Assembly (NCBI RefSeq): GCF_003846135.1
Contig: NZ_RHHM01000008.1
Location: 1-64,000 of the forward strand
DNA length: 64,000 nt
Direction: 5' to 3'
Origin: Erwinia psidii
Lineage (GTDB): Bacteria > Pseudomonadota > Gammaproteobacteria > Enterobacterales > Enterobacteriaceae
Every line of letters starts with the position of its first letter. The stretch's first letter is position 1. This document shows positions 17,259 to 27,121 of the stretch, piece after piece. A program made the translations under genes and the position numbers. A model generated the notes under the pieces. The model was not told the DNA's origin. It worked only from the letters and a program-made list of their open reading frames with translations, and made no database searches.

Positions 17259-18542
17259 ATGACCACAATCAGTAAAAAAACAGCCGTGCGCACGGGCGTA
17301 CTGGTCAGCCACCACCGACGCGAATGGGCGGCGGGGATGCGCTGGGAAACGCCACACGGGGTGGTCTCACGCCTGGTCCGCAGCAAAATATCGCCGGATA
17401 CGCATGCCATCGTGGCGGGCCGTCATGCTGTTGCAATGCACGGCTACCTGACGCCGGGCCGACTCCGGCGCGGCGTCTTCTCCCTTGCCGTGGCATTTCA
17501 GCAGACGAAAGGGGGTAACGCCTGGGGAATTTATCGCCTGAGTGGTGACGAAGACCTCTGGGTATTCCTGGCGGCCAGTAGCGGTCAACTCTCCGTCATG
17601 GGGGATGTAACGGGGACCCGCGCCCAGGTGGAGGCTGCGGCACAAAACTTTTTACGCTTCAATGATGATGACGCCACGGAGATGCGTTGCGCAGCGGCTG
17701 CGAGCGAAGAGAGGCATGCCAGGTGGCTGACGGAAGGACTCTCACGCGCACAGCTAAAGCGCTGTCGCCTGCGTAAGCGGCTGACGCCCGTCGGCGTTCT
17801 GCTGCCGCTGGCGGGAATGAGCGTCCTGATTGCGGCCGGCGTTTACTGGCACGATGCTGTTCAGCAGAAAGCGGAACAGGCCGCTGCTCTGGCGGCTTTT
17901 CGTGCCAGACAGGCAATGGCCCCGGTGAAGCCCCTCATACCGGCACATGTGGCGCATCCCTGGGGTTCTCAACCAACGGTAGCCGACCTGTTGGATCACT
18001 GCTGGCTGGCCCGTGCGCCGTTGTTTGCATCGGTTGCCGGCTGGCGTTTCACCAACGGTGAATGTGTGGCAGCGGGGCTGCGACTGCGCTATGTCGCCAC
18101 GCCGGGTGCGACAGTGGAAGAGTTTTCTGTCCGTGCCCGCCAGTTGCTGGGGCATTCGGCGGTGTTCAATCTTCAGGAAGGGGGCAAAAACGGTGACGTC
18201 TTTATTCCGTTCAGCCGGAAACCGACGGGCAAAAACACTGATGAAGCGGTGCAGGGGGCTGATGCCCAACTGATGCGCTTTATCTCTCATTTGCAACGGC
18301 ACAATCTCAGCGTGACGTTCAACGAAGTCAAACTGCCTGTCGATGCCCCCGGGCATGCAAGGACCGCCCCGCGTCAGGACTGGCGGGAATTCACCTTTAC
18401 CGTCAACACCCGCCTGCAACCCGAGCTGCTGCTCCGGGACTTTGATGCAGCGGGGCTGCGCCTGAACAGCGTCTCGCTCACCATGAGTTCCAGGGGGCAG
18501 TTTGATTACACCATGAAGGGGAGCATTTATGCGCAGAACTGA
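17259..18542 (+). CDS. pilO: Type IVB pilus assembly protein PilO
   Basis: 427 residues. A cytoplasmic N-terminal part (about 1-170) precedes one membrane span (about 176-196, GVLLPLAGMSVLIAAGVYWH) and a periplasmic domain with LLLRDFDAAGLRLNSVSLTM near the end. It matches the PilO2 pilin accessory family of thin-pilus systems, which forms the inner-membrane platform with PilP. It overlaps pilP by 14 bases. Confidence 0.88.
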   Translation: MTTISKKTAVRTGVLVSHHRREWAAGMRWETPHGVVSRLVRSKISPDTHAIVAGRHAVAMHGYLTPGRLRRGVFSLAVAFQQTKGGNAWGIYRLSGDEDLWVFLAASSGQLSVMGDVTGTRAQVEAAAQNFLRFNDDDATEMRCAAAASEERHARWLTEGLSRAQLKRCRLRKRLTPVGVLLPLAGMSVLIAAGVYWHDAVQQKAEQAAALAAFRARQAMAPVKPLIPAHVAHPWGSQPTVADLLDHCWLARAPLFASVAGWRFTNGECVAAGLRLRYVATPGATVEEFSVRARQLLGHSAVFNLQEGGKNGDVFIPFSRKPTGKNTDEAVQGADAQLMRFISHLQRHNLSVTFNEVKLPVDAPGHARTAPRQDWREFTFTVNTRLQPELLLRDFDAAGLRLNSVSLTMSSRGQFDYTMKGSIYAQN

Positions 18543-19017
18543 TCCTGCCGGAGCCTGGCTGCTGCTGTCGGTGATGTTCAGCGGACCCTTGCTGGCCGCC
18601 GGCACCGGTGACACGCTGCCACCGAACGTCACGCTGGGTGAACTGGAAGCGGTTCAGGCCCGTAATCTGATTCTTGAACAGAAAGTGCAGACCGCACGTC
18701 TTGAACAGCAGCTACGTGAGAGCCTTTCCTCACCTTCCGGTGAGCGGAGCGCTCCCCTCATCGTGCAGCAACCCACGGTGACGCAGCCCGGCGCGGCACA
18801 ACCCACAACCGCTGGCAGCACGGAAAAGACCGTGACCTCCGTCCGGTTGCAGGAGATTTATGGTCGGGGCAACCAGTTGCGGGCCCGCATTCTTTTGCCT
18901 AACGGCGGGGTAACCGAAGTGGCAAAAGGCGACCAGATCCCCGGTACGTCAAGGCGCGTCACGGAAGTGACGGCCACGGCGGTTCGCCTCAGTGATAACT
19001 CTGAACTGTCCTTCTGA
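18529..19017 (+). CDS. pilP: Type IVB pilus protein PilP
   Basis: 162 residues with a signal peptide (LLLSVMFSGPLLAAGT), a short helical stretch (NLILEQKVQTARLEQQLRES), a Pro/Thr/Gln linker and a small C-terminal beta domain (IYGRGNQLRARILLPNGGVT). PilP links the inner-membrane PilO to the secretin. It is read in a different frame from pilO with a 14-base overlap. Confidence 0.87.
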   Translation: MRRTDPAGAWLLLSVMFSGPLLAAGTGDTLPPNVTLGELEAVQARNLILEQKVQTARLEQQLRESLSSPSGERSAPLIVQQPTVTQPGAAQPTTAGSTEKTVTSVRLQEIYGRGNQLRARILLPNGGVTEVAKGDQIPGTSRRVTEVTATAVRLSDNSELSF

Positions 19018-19024
19018 GGTAGCC

Positions 19025-20596
19025 ATGCCCGATAAAGAAATTGCGAATTTTGTGTATGCGGAGCGTCACCCCGTGCAGGGTATCACGCTGCTTATCGACA
19101 GTAATCGTCGTCAGGACACGCGGGTGCAACGCTGGGTGGTCGAGATTACCCGCACCAACCCCGGCGCACGCACGGAGTTTGTGACGCTCAGTGAGCTGGG
19201 CCGCCGCCGTGAGGCGTCGCTACGTCAGGGCTTTGGGTTGACGCAGGTCATGGGGCAGAGCGACCTGAGTGGTCAGGACGTCAGTGTCTCTCAGGACAGG
19301 GTCATCGCCTATTTTCGCCTGGCGCAGGCGTTCAGTGCGTCGGATATTCATCTGGAAATCAGCGCCGACCGCAGGCTGTGTATCGTTCAGCTTCGTGTCC
19401 ACGGCGAGCTGGAGAGCGTGGATGAAGTCACGTATGAAGAGGGAATGACCCTGGCCATCACCATCTATATCTCAATGTGCGACGTGCGTGAGCAGTCATT
19501 TTTCGCCGGTCGCGAACAATCCGGGCGTATTGACGCGAAATTTGCCCGGCGTGCCGGGCTGTTTGGCGCACGCTATGAGCACCGTCCCACGCCGGATGGC
19601 CTGATAGTGGTGATGCGTACCATTCCGGACGATGGGGATAACATCCCCACGCTGCCGCAGCTGGGATTCCTGCCGGAACAAATCACGCTCATTAAGCAAA
19701 TTTTGCGTCTGCCGGAGGGCATGGTGCTGGTCACCGGCCCGACGGGGTCAGGTAAAAGCGCGACGCTGCGCGTTTTCAGTGATATCTGGCTCAGGCTCAC
19801 GGGCGGAAAAAAACGTCTGCTGACCCTGGAAAACCCACCGGAGGGACGCATGCCCGGTGCAATACAGACGCCGGTCACGCCGGAGGATAATTCCCCTGAC
19901 GCCATCAGCCGGGCCTGGAATAACGCCAATGCCTCCGCGCTGCGCCTCGATCCCGATGCTATCGTCAATGGTGAGATGCGCGACCTGCACTCCCTGATAG
20001 CGGCGATTTATGCCAGTGAAACCGGGCATGCGCTGTTTTCCACGCTGCACACGCAAAACGCCATTGGCGCACTGCGGCGTATGGAGCATTTTGGCGTGGA
20101 CAGGCATCTGCTGGCTGATGCCTCACTGATTACCGGTCTCATCGGTCAGCGGCTGGTGCCACTGCTGTGTGAACACTGCCGCATTCCGTGGGCAGAACAC
20201 GTCAGCCAGCTGGACAGCGCGAGCCATGAACGACTGTTGAAATACTGCACGGTTGAGGGCGTGTGTACGCCGGAAAATCTCTTTTTCCGTAATCCGCAAG
20301 GCTGTGAGCACTGCCATAAAACAGTACCGCTGACCGGTCGCATCATCAGTCGTGGGGTCACCGGCCGCAAGGCCATTGCCGAGGTGGTACGCACTGATGC
20401 GCGAATGATGCGGCTCTGGCTCACCCACGGTCCGGCGGTCGCCCGCCAGCACTGGGTTGATCAGGGCGGCATTACCCGTCGGATGCATCTGATGCGTTAT
20501 CTGGCAGAAGGGCGGGTTGACCCGCTGGAAGGTGATTTGATTTGCCCACTGGACGAGGATGACGTCATGCGCTGCGAGGTGCCGCATGAGTACTAA
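19025..20596 (+). CDS. pilQ: Pilus assembly ATPase PilQ (GspE/VirB11 family)
   Basis: 523 residues. Walker A GPTGSGKS lies at about 238-245, and the Asp and His boxes of type II/IV secretion ATPases are present (LEISADRRLCIVQLRVHGEL, then ETGHALFSTLHTQNAIGALR). Two Cys pairs (CEHCRIPW and CEHCHK) resemble the GspE zinc element. It powers pilus extension from the cytoplasm. ATG 19025 follows GAGG. The end overlaps pilR by 11 bases. Confidence 0.93.
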   Translation: MPDKEIANFVYAERHPVQGITLLIDSNRRQDTRVQRWVVEITRTNPGARTEFVTLSELGRRREASLRQGFGLTQVMGQSDLSGQDVSVSQDRVIAYFRLAQAFSASDIHLEISADRRLCIVQLRVHGELESVDEVTYEEGMTLAITIYISMCDVREQSFFAGREQSGRIDAKFARRAGLFGARYEHRPTPDGLIVVMRTIPDDGDNIPTLPQLGFLPEQITLIKQILRLPEGMVLVTGPTGSGKSATLRVFSDIWLRLTGGKKRLLTLENPPEGRMPGAIQTPVTPEDNSPDAISRAWNNANASALRLDPDAIVNGEMRDLHSLIAAIYASETGHALFSTLHTQNAIGALRRMEHFGVDRHLLADASLITGLIGQRLVPLLCEHCRIPWAEHVSQLDSASHERLLKYCTVEGVCTPENLFFRNPQGCEHCHKTVPLTGRIISRGVTGRKAIAEVVRTDARMMRLWLTHGPAVARQHWVDQGGITRRMHLMRYLAEGRVDPLEGDLICPLDEDDVMRCEVPHEY

Positions 20597-21701
20597 GCCT
20601 CGCTTCAGACCCCTTCGTGAGATGTCACTGCCGGAATGGCTGCGCTACCGGATGGTCAGGGCCACATTTTCAGGCCAGTACCGCCAGCCCTTTTATGAAA
20701 CCCTGCGCTTCCTGCTTGAAAACCGTAAGGCGCTGAAAGTGGCGCTGACCATGATCGGCGACGTACATACGGATTTTGGCCGGCGCTGGCATCCCTTTTC
20801 CGAACTTATCCAGGACTGCCTGGAAGGTATCGGGGACAACCGGCCCGGTCGCTCTCTTCAGGACGTGCTGGCCGTATGGGCACCGAATGAGGAAGCGGCG
20901 CTGATCAGCGCCGGCATTGAGACCGGCAATATTCCCCGTGCGCTGTTGCAGGCGGACAAGCTGATTGTCGCCCGTCGGCGCATCATCGGGCAGATTATTT
21001 TTGCTGCCGTCTGGCCGGGCGCACTGGCTCTGCTGAGTGCAGGGCTGTTCAGCGTCAATAATCTGGCGCTGGTACCCACCCTGAGCAAAATTTCAGATCC
21101 CGAACGCTGGACAGGTGCACTCGGGGTAATGAACAGCGTGGCGCACTGGACCCGTGACTGGGGCATTCTGGCGGCAGGGGGCGGTGTTGCCATGCTCCTG
21201 CTGGCCTTCTGGTCACTGCCGCGCTGGTGCGGGCGTCTGCGCATCGTTGCGGATTTCCTGCTGCCGTGGTCGGTATACAAAGACCTGCAAGGGGCGGTGT
21301 TTCTGATGAACGTTGGCGCATTACTCGGTGCCGGCGTGCCAGAGCTGAAAACCCTGCAAACGCTGAACGGGTTTGCCACACCGTGGCTCCGCGAACGGAT
21401 TGAAGCGGCGATGGACTGTATGCGCGATGGTAATTCACTGGGTCTGGCATTACGCAACAGCGGGTATGACTTTCCCAGTCGCGAGGCGGTTAACTACCTT
21501 TCCCTGCTCGATAACGGCGACGGTGCTGCTGAACTGACTGGCAATTATGCCGACCGCTGGCTGGAGCAGGCGCTGATGCGCGTTGCCCGACGGGCCAACG
21601 TCACCAGATTCTTTTCCCTCGTTCTGATTATGAGTTTCTTCTTACTCATTCTGCTGATGGTGATGCAGATTCAGGACATGAACGCTATTAACCCACATTA
21701 A
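20586..21701 (+). CDS. pilR: Pilus platform protein PilR (GspF/PilC family)
   Basis: 371 residues with the two repeated helical domains of GspF-type proteins (FLLENRKALKVALTMIGDV, and VGALLGAGVPELKTLQTLNG) and about three membrane spans (about 135-160, 195-215 and 340-362). It anchors the PilQ ATPase to the inner membrane and guides pilin polymerisation. The start at 20586 lies inside the pilQ 3' end. Confidence 0.9.
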   Translation: MSTKPRFRPLREMSLPEWLRYRMVRATFSGQYRQPFYETLRFLLENRKALKVALTMIGDVHTDFGRRWHPFSELIQDCLEGIGDNRPGRSLQDVLAVWAPNEEAALISAGIETGNIPRALLQADKLIVARRRIIGQIIFAAVWPGALALLSAGLFSVNNLALVPTLSKISDPERWTGALGVMNSVAHWTRDWGILAAGGGVAMLLLAFWSLPRWCGRLRIVADFLLPWSVYKDLQGAVFLMNVGALLGAGVPELKTLQTLNGFATPWLRERIEAAMDCMRDGNSLGLALRNSGYDFPSREAVNYLSLLDNGDGAAELTGNYADRWLEQALMRVARRANVTRFFSLVLIMSFFLLILLMVMQIQDMNAINPH

Positions 21702-21710
21702 GGAAACACC

Positions 21711-22304
21711 ATGTCAGCACAGCCATTACCGCATCCCACGCACCGGCCCGACCGGGGCTGGGGCATTCTTGAACACGGCAGCATTGCGCTGGCCACCCTC
21801 ATGGTGATCGCGATTGTCGGGAGTCTTATCTATGGTCTGTGGGGCAAGAAATCGGTTGCCGTGGAAACCAGCAATATCCAGACCCTGGTCAGCAATGCGC
21901 AGCAGCTCAAGCAGGGGCAGGGCGGGTACAACTTTACCAGTGGAACGACGATGACAGGAACCCTGATCCAGCTGGGTGGCGCACCCAGGGGGATGACTGT
22001 TCAGGGTACGGCCAGTTCAGGTTCTGCGACACTGTGGAACAGCTATGGCGGTCAGGTCGTGATCGCGCCTGTGGCATCGGATGGCTTCAATAACGGGTTT
22101 TCTGTGACGTCGCAGAAAGTCCCCCTGGCCGACTGTATCGCCGTTACCACGCAGCTGGGTTCAGCGGGTGCGTTCAGCGCTATCACCATTAACAGTACCG
22201 ATTACAGCGATGGCATTGTCAGCGCTGAATCGGCAGGTAAGTCCTGTACCTCTGACAGCGGCATGACCGGTGGCAATACGCTGGTCTTTACCCATAACGG
22301 TTGA
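21711..22304 (+). CDS. pilS: Type IVB major prepilin PilS
   Basis: 197 residues. The leader peptide ends RG and the mature protein would begin WGILEHGSIALATLMVIAIV, giving Trp1 and Glu5, as in R64 PilS. The hydrophobic helix is followed by a Gly/Ser/Thr-rich globular domain with two cysteines (ADCIAV, KSCTSD) that likely form the disulphide loop. Cleavage would be by the PilU peptidase encoded three genes later. It forms the pilus shaft. Confidence 0.93.
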   Translation: MSAQPLPHPTHRPDRGWGILEHGSIALATLMVIAIVGSLIYGLWGKKSVAVETSNIQTLVSNAQQLKQGQGGYNFTSGTTMTGTLIQLGGAPRGMTVQGTASSGSATLWNSYGGQVVIAPVASDGFNNGFSVTSQKVPLADCIAVTTQLGSAGAFSAITINSTDYSDGIVSAESAGKSCTSDSGMTGGNTLVFTHNG

Positions 22305-22308
22305 TGAC

Positions 22309-22785
22309 ATGCTGCGCTTACTCGCTCTGATGCTGGTTTTTTCCATCTGCCCCCGTGCGGGGGCATTCTGTTTTGACGCAGCGGGCGCGAAATACCATAT
22401 CGATCCTCTGCTGATTAAGGCAATTGCGATGGGAGAAAGCAGCCTGCGGGCGACTGCGATCAACATTAATCGTGATAAGAAAAGCGGGCGTGTACTGAGC
22501 ACCGACTACGGCCTGATGCAGGTCAATTCGACGCATATCCCGTTGCTGTCAGCCGAAGGAATTATCAGCAACGCGCAGGATCTGCTGACCCGCCCCTGCC
22601 TGAACGTGCAGATTGGCACCCGGATACTGGCGGCCCATTTTCAGGTCTGTGGTATCAGCTGGAACTGCCTCGGCTCTTATAACGCCGGTTTTCGCCAGGA
22701 CCGCCATGAGACGCGCGAGTCCTATGCCAACCGGATATATGCCATTTATCGTCAGCTGCTGCTTAAAGAGCGGGGGATATCATGA
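22309..22785 (+). CDS. pilT: Pilus-associated lytic transglycosylase PilT
   Basis: 158 residues with a signal peptide (to about residue 19) and a transglycosylase SLT domain: KAIAMGESSLRATAININR with catalytic Glu43, TDYGLMQVNSTHI, and CLGSYNAGF. It opens peptidoglycan for the pilus. It is not the retraction ATPase of the same name. ATG 22309 is chosen over an upstream in-frame start because it starts the signal peptide. It overlaps the next gene by ATGA. Confidence 0.9.
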   Translation: MLRLLALMLVFSICPRAGAFCFDAAGAKYHIDPLLIKAIAMGESSLRATAININRDKKSGRVLSTDYGLMQVNSTHIPLLSAEGIISNAQDLLTRPCLNVQIGTRILAAHFQVCGISWNCLGSYNAGFRQDRHETRESYANRIYAIYRQLLLKERGIS

Positions 22786-23444
22786 CGTTCATGACCCTGA
22801 GTCTGCCGTGGACCGCCGTGGTCATCCTCTTTCCGCTGTGCCTGGGGATATTCAGTTTTATGATGCACACTGTTCGCATCAGCCTCACGACATGGGATCA
22901 GCGTATCAGTTTCTTTAGCTCTCCCACCGCGCATGCAGAGATACGCTGGATTTATGCGGCTGTCGTTACCGTTATTATTCTGGCACCGGTGCCGGAGATG
23001 GACAGGTTGCTGGCCTTCTTTTTCTGCCTTTTTCTGTTCCGGCTGTCGCTCACCGATATGCTGACCGGGCTGCTGCCACGCGAGCTGACCGTCAGGTGCC
23101 TGATCGCAGGGTTTGCCGCCGCGCTTGTCTCAACCGATTTTACCTCACATCTGCTTTCTGCATACGCTGCGCTGTTGATTTTTGGCTGCTGGCGCTACCT
23201 CAGCACCCGACAGAACGGGCGTGAATGCCTGGGGCTGGGTGACGTCTGGCTGGCGGGCGGTATCGGGGCCTGGCTGGGTGGCGTGGCGGGGCTTTATGCC
23301 CTGCTCACAGGCGTGGTGCTGTTTGTCCTCTGGCAAATCTCCGTGGCCCGCCTTCGCGAGGGCGGGCCAATGGGTCCCTGGCTGAGTGCCGGGGCAATCG
23401 TTATGACCCTTATCAGACTTTATCATCCCCTCTTTACATGGTGA
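22782..23444 (+). CDS. pilU: Prepilin peptidase PilU (A24 family)
   Basis: 220 residues with six or more membrane spans. The catalytic aspartates of type IV prepilin peptidases are in LTDMLTGLLP (D92) and CLGLGDVWLAGG (D154). The N-terminal methylase domain of chromosomal PilD is absent, as usual for PilU of thin-pilus systems. It cleaves PilS and probably PilV. It overlaps pilT (ATGA) and pilV (7 bases). Confidence 0.92.
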   Translation: MTFMTLSLPWTAVVILFPLCLGIFSFMMHTVRISLTTWDQRISFFSSPTAHAEIRWIYAAVVTVIILAPVPEMDRLLAFFFCLFLFRLSLTDMLTGLLPRELTVRCLIAGFAAALVSTDFTSHLLSAYAALLIFGCWRYLSTRQNGRECLGLGDVWLAGGIGAWLGGVAGLYALLTGVVLFVLWQISVARLREGGPMGPWLSAGAIVMTLIRLYHPLFTW

Positions 23445-24898
23445 CCTCTGTGCTTAAGCAACCACATACCGATCGGGGCTGGGCGATACTCAGCACGGGC
23501 GCTGCGCTGATTATTCTGTTGCTGGTCAGCGTATGGGGCTATTCGCAGGTCGGCGACTGGCTGACCCGGCGGGCCTGGATGGCTACGGCGGCCCAGACCT
23601 CACGTTTTACCCAGGCGGTAAAAAGCTACACCGGACGCTATTACGATACCCTGCTGGCAGGGGCACCGGTCTCGGTGACGCCGGCGATGCTGAAGAATAC
23701 CGGCTTTCTGGAGCAGGGTTTCAGTGAAACCACCACGGACGGGCAGGGCTATCAGGCGGTCCTGATACGTAACAGTACCAATACCGATCAGTTGCAGGGG
23801 ATGGTGTACACGCAGGGTGGCACCGCGCTGCCGTTTCTGGCCCTGCGTCAGATATCGATGGATATCACCAGCGGCATGGGGGGCTATATCTGGACAGCGG
23901 GCGTGGCGACCGGCGCGGCAGGCGGCTGGAGCGTGCCATTATCCGGCTTTGGCGTCAGCACCACGCAGGGGCATATTGCGGCATTACTGACAGCCGATGA
24001 ACTGGGCGTTGCACGCGGTGAAAGCGACAGACTGTACCGTTTTTCAGTCACCGGCAAGCCAGATCTGAATACCATGCATACCAGCATCGACATGGGCGGC
24101 AATAACCTGAATAACACCGGCACGGTGAATGCGGTGACCGGCACATTCAGCGGCAGCGTAACCGCCGGCGGCAATATGTCGGCAAATGCCACCGTGAGCG
24201 GACAGAACGTCACCGCCGGAACCGACGTGACGGCGGGCAACGCGATGACGGCTAACAATGACATACGTTCAAACAACGGCTGGTTTGTTACCCGTGACGG
24301 CAAGGGCTGGCTCAACGAAACGTATGGCGGTGGTTTCTACATGTCGGACAATGACTGGGTCAGAACCGTCAATAACAAGAGCATTTACACCGCCGGTCAG
24401 ATTAAAGGGGGAAGCCTGCGTGCAGACGGGCGCTTATCCACGGGGGAGGTGTTGCAACTTGATGGCATCAATACGGCTGGGGCAGTGTGCTCACCCAATG
24501 GCCTGGTGAGTCGTGATGCGTCTGGCCTGGTGATGTCATGCCTTAATGGTGTTTGGCAGGGAAGTCCTGCAAATGGACAGTATTCCGGTCTGGGCGGATT
24601 CACCGGTCAGTACAATGGTTTTAATAACACGGCGCACACCATAACCATTTATGCCACCGGTGGGGTTTCTACGGTCAACAAAGGCATCAGCAGTGGAAAC
24701 TGCTCTAACACATGGGCTCTTGCTGGATATGCGGGCGGCGTGGGTGTTGTAAACGCAGCGGACAGTAATGTTGAATGGGCTAAACAGGGGGCTATCAGCT
24801 TCCAGGTTCCCGGAAATACGGCTTATACAGTCATATCCAGCCCCAATCCGTCATATGGCTGTTCGCCGGGTAGTTTTACATTATATTCATACAATTAG
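23438..24898 (+). CDS. pilV: Minor tip pilin PilV, fixed C-terminus
   Basis: 486 residues. The prepilin leader ends DRG and the mature part starts WAILSTGAALIILLLVSVWG. The long middle (about 200-330) has repeated Thr/Asn/Gly-rich beta motifs (VTAGTDVTAGNAMTANNDIR). The last 120 residues (from about GGFTGQYNGF) are the place where R64/SPI-7 systems switch adhesin ends by Rci inversion and recipient choice is set. I see no Rci gene and no inverted sfx-type repeats here, so this end seems locked. Base composition drops towards A+T at the 3' end. Confidence 0.9.
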   Translation: MVTSVLKQPHTDRGWAILSTGAALIILLLVSVWGYSQVGDWLTRRAWMATAAQTSRFTQAVKSYTGRYYDTLLAGAPVSVTPAMLKNTGFLEQGFSETTTDGQGYQAVLIRNSTNTDQLQGMVYTQGGTALPFLALRQISMDITSGMGGYIWTAGVATGAAGGWSVPLSGFGVSTTQGHIAALLTADELGVARGESDRLYRFSVTGKPDLNTMHTSIDMGGNNLNNTGTVNAVTGTFSGSVTAGGNMSANATVSGQNVTAGTDVTAGNAMTANNDIRSNNGWFVTRDGKGWLNETYGGGFYMSDNDWVRTVNNKSIYTAGQIKGGSLRADGRLSTGEVLQLDGINTAGAVCSPNGLVSRDASGLVMSCLNGVWQGSPANGQYSGLGGFTGQYNGFNNTAHTITIYATGGVSTVNKGISSGNCSNTWALAGYAGGVGVVNAADSNVEWAKQGAISFQVPGNTAYTVISSPNPSYGCSPGSFTLYSYN

Positions 24899-24974
24899 GG
24901 TTTACTGGTGTAATCAGGTCCATTTTAAAATACAATCGGAAGTTTACAGAAACCATACAACTTCCTTACGTCTG

Positions 24975-27002
24975 ATGAACACAAAAAGTATAAATAATGG
25001 TTACCGCAGCGACATTGATGGACTGCGTTGCCTGGCAGTAACTCTGGTAATTCTATTTCATGCGGGCACAGGATGGTTTTCATCGGGTTTTATTGGTGTT
25101 GATATTTTTTTCGTGATTTCTGGATATCTCATTTCAGGGATTATCCTGACCCAATCTGCGAAAGGTAATTTCAGATTGGGTGAGTTTCTGAACCGGCGTT
25201 TATGGCGCATACAACCTGCACTGCTCGTTGCCAGCTTTGCAGCGCTCCTGGTTGCTTCTTTTTTATATGTGGTTCCTGACTATTTGAGCTTTATGAAAAG
25301 TGCAAAATACAATGCACTTTTTCTATCAAACCAGTTCTTCGCAAAGCAGTCTGTAGGTTATGCGTCTCCGCAAAGCGAGTTCTTCCCTTTGCTTCATACG
25401 TGGTCTTTATCAATTGAGTGGCAGTGGTATCTGATTTTACCCGCAGTTTTGATGAGCATTGGCCATTTGAAAAAGAGATTTTCAGGTCAGCAACGGACAG
25501 ATTATGCATCACGCGGGCAACTTCTGTGCTGGATGATTATGACGGTTATATTTGCCTCTATTTCTCTTTTAATCAGCGCCAAAACGCCTGGTGGAGCATA
25601 TTATTTCCTGATGTCACGTATTTTTGAGTTTACTGCCGGAGGAACGGCTTTTCTCTTCTCACGATACACCTGTCGTCTTACAACCCCTCTTCTGTCAATA
25701 ACGAGTTGTGTTTCGATACTCTCATTGACCTGGATTGCTTCAAGGGAAGGGATTATAAGGGGATACCCAGATGGCTGGACATTGGCTGTCGTTATTTTAA
25801 CTGCTGCTGTACTCTTCTCTGGAGCTGAACCTCGTAGAAGTGCGACCCGATTTCTTTCCATTTCTCCGTTACCTTTTGTTGGAAAACTTTCATATTCGCT
25901 TTATTTGTGGCACTGGCCGGTTTTTGCTTTTTGCAGATATCTCGGAATTAACCTGACAGGTCTCAATCTGTTTCTAGCGCTGACAGGCATCTTTATAATC
26001 TCGGTAGTATGCTTTTTCTTTATTGAGCAGCCTCTCAGACGTGTGCGGCTTAGATTGAAGTGGACCATTTTGTTACTGGTCGCCATACCTGCGATGTTTT
26101 ATTCGTCGATATATGCACTTACTGAGCGGTGGCAGGGAATACCTCAGCGACTGGGTTACAATTATTCTCATCAACAGGATGTGCTCAAAAAATATGAGTC
26201 GATGTATGTTAATCGGGAGTCCTGTCTGAATGACGTCCAGTCACCTGAACGATGCCAATTTGGTGAGCAGCAAAGTAGCAAATCTGCTTTGATGATAGGG
26301 GACTCGAACTCTAATCATTTTTGGGGATTCTTCGACGTTTTGGGGAAGGATGCTCACATTCGCATCAGTGCCATAAGTACCTCCTCATGTCTGGCATTAC
26401 CTGGTATCTGGCAATATGACTGGTGGATATTCCACAATACTGTTTACAGTCAGTGCCATGATAATGTTCAAGATTATTACAGATTGATTAGTGAGCATCA
26501 TTATAATTACGTCGTTCTCGGAGAATTGTGGGAGCAATATCCGGTAGGGCCGCATCTCATCAATCAAGAAGGAGATGAGCGTAACGATGATCTATCCAGA
26601 AAACGCATGGCTTTGGCGTTAAAAAATGCACTCGACATCATCACTGAAGCAGGTTCCAGGCCCATCATTATCACCAGTATTTTCGCTAAACCAGAAAACT
26701 ACCAGCAGTGCATAAATCTTCAGGCTGCCCGGAGGGAGAATTTTGCTCACTCATCTTGCAACCAGGTAAGAGTGGATACCGGTCAGGATCCGTTTATCAG
26801 GACTATGCTTGAAAAACTGAAAAGTGAATATCCTGCACTTCAAATTATTGATCCCAGAAAAGTTCAGTGTCCCGATGGCAAATGTATAAGCCAGATCGAT
26901 TCGATACCGCTCTACAGGGATGTCGGACATCTTACCGACTATGCATCAAGTCGCCTTGGTCAGGAATATTTGAAGAAATATGGCAATCCAATGAGCATGT
27001 AA
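24975..27002 (+). CDS. OafA/YrhL-type membrane acyltransferase with SGNH domain
   Basis: 675 residues. Residues 1-370 form the acyltransferase-3 membrane domain with YRSDIDGLRCLAVTLVILFH (R18 and H29 as the RX10H pair) and about ten spans (YSLYLWHWPVFAF among them). Residues about 430-670 form an SGNH hydrolase-like domain: GDSNSNHFWG, and RDVGHLTDYASSRLG near the end. Such enzymes O-acetylate O-antigen or other surface sugars. The gene is markedly A+T-rich and takes the place where related ICEs may carry rci and the shufflon. It is probably a recent acquisition; the substrate is unknown. Confidence 0.88.
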   Translation: MNTKSINNGYRSDIDGLRCLAVTLVILFHAGTGWFSSGFIGVDIFFVISGYLISGIILTQSAKGNFRLGEFLNRRLWRIQPALLVASFAALLVASFLYVVPDYLSFMKSAKYNALFLSNQFFAKQSVGYASPQSEFFPLLHTWSLSIEWQWYLILPAVLMSIGHLKKRFSGQQRTDYASRGQLLCWMIMTVIFASISLLISAKTPGGAYYFLMSRIFEFTAGGTAFLFSRYTCRLTTPLLSITSCVSILSLTWIASREGIIRGYPDGWTLAVVILTAAVLFSGAEPRRSATRFLSISPLPFVGKLSYSLYLWHWPVFAFCRYLGINLTGLNLFLALTGIFIISVVCFFFIEQPLRRVRLRLKWTILLLVAIPAMFYSSIYALTERWQGIPQRLGYNYSHQQDVLKKYESMYVNRESCLNDVQSPERCQFGEQQSSKSALMIGDSNSNHFWGFFDVLGKDAHIRISAISTSSCLALPGIWQYDWWIFHNTVYSQCHDNVQDYYRLISEHHYNYVVLGELWEQYPVGPHLINQEGDERNDDLSRKRMALALKNALDIITEAGSRPIIITSIFAKPENYQQCINLQAARRENFAHSSCNQVRVDTGQDPFIRTMLEKLKSEYPALQIIDPRKVQCPDGKCISQIDSIPLYRDVGHLTDYASSRLGQEYLKKYGNPMSM

Positions 27003-27080
27003 TTTTCTCCGAGATATTGGGCCAAAATCTTCAAAAATGGCTGATGAGTTAATTATCGCCATTACCGGACGTATTAAGCA

Positions 27081-27112
27081 CCTTATGGCTGTTCTGCACA
27101 GCAGCCATAAGG
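27081..27112 (+). promoter_or_regulatory. Hairpin masking the ribosome binding site of the next T4SS gene
   Basis: CCTTATGGCTG (27081-27091) pairs perfectly with CAGCCATAAGG (27102-27112). The AAGG of the ribosome binding site before ATG 27122 lies inside the stem. Translational control of the first T4SS gene block is a reasonable inference. Confidence 0.5.
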
Positions 27113-27121
27113 AATCCTGAC

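Noticed and set aside
24899..24974. Shufflon or Rci site after pilV
   Set aside because: No inverted repeats of the sfx type and no recombinase gene nearby; only a short A+T-rich gap before the acyltransferase gene.
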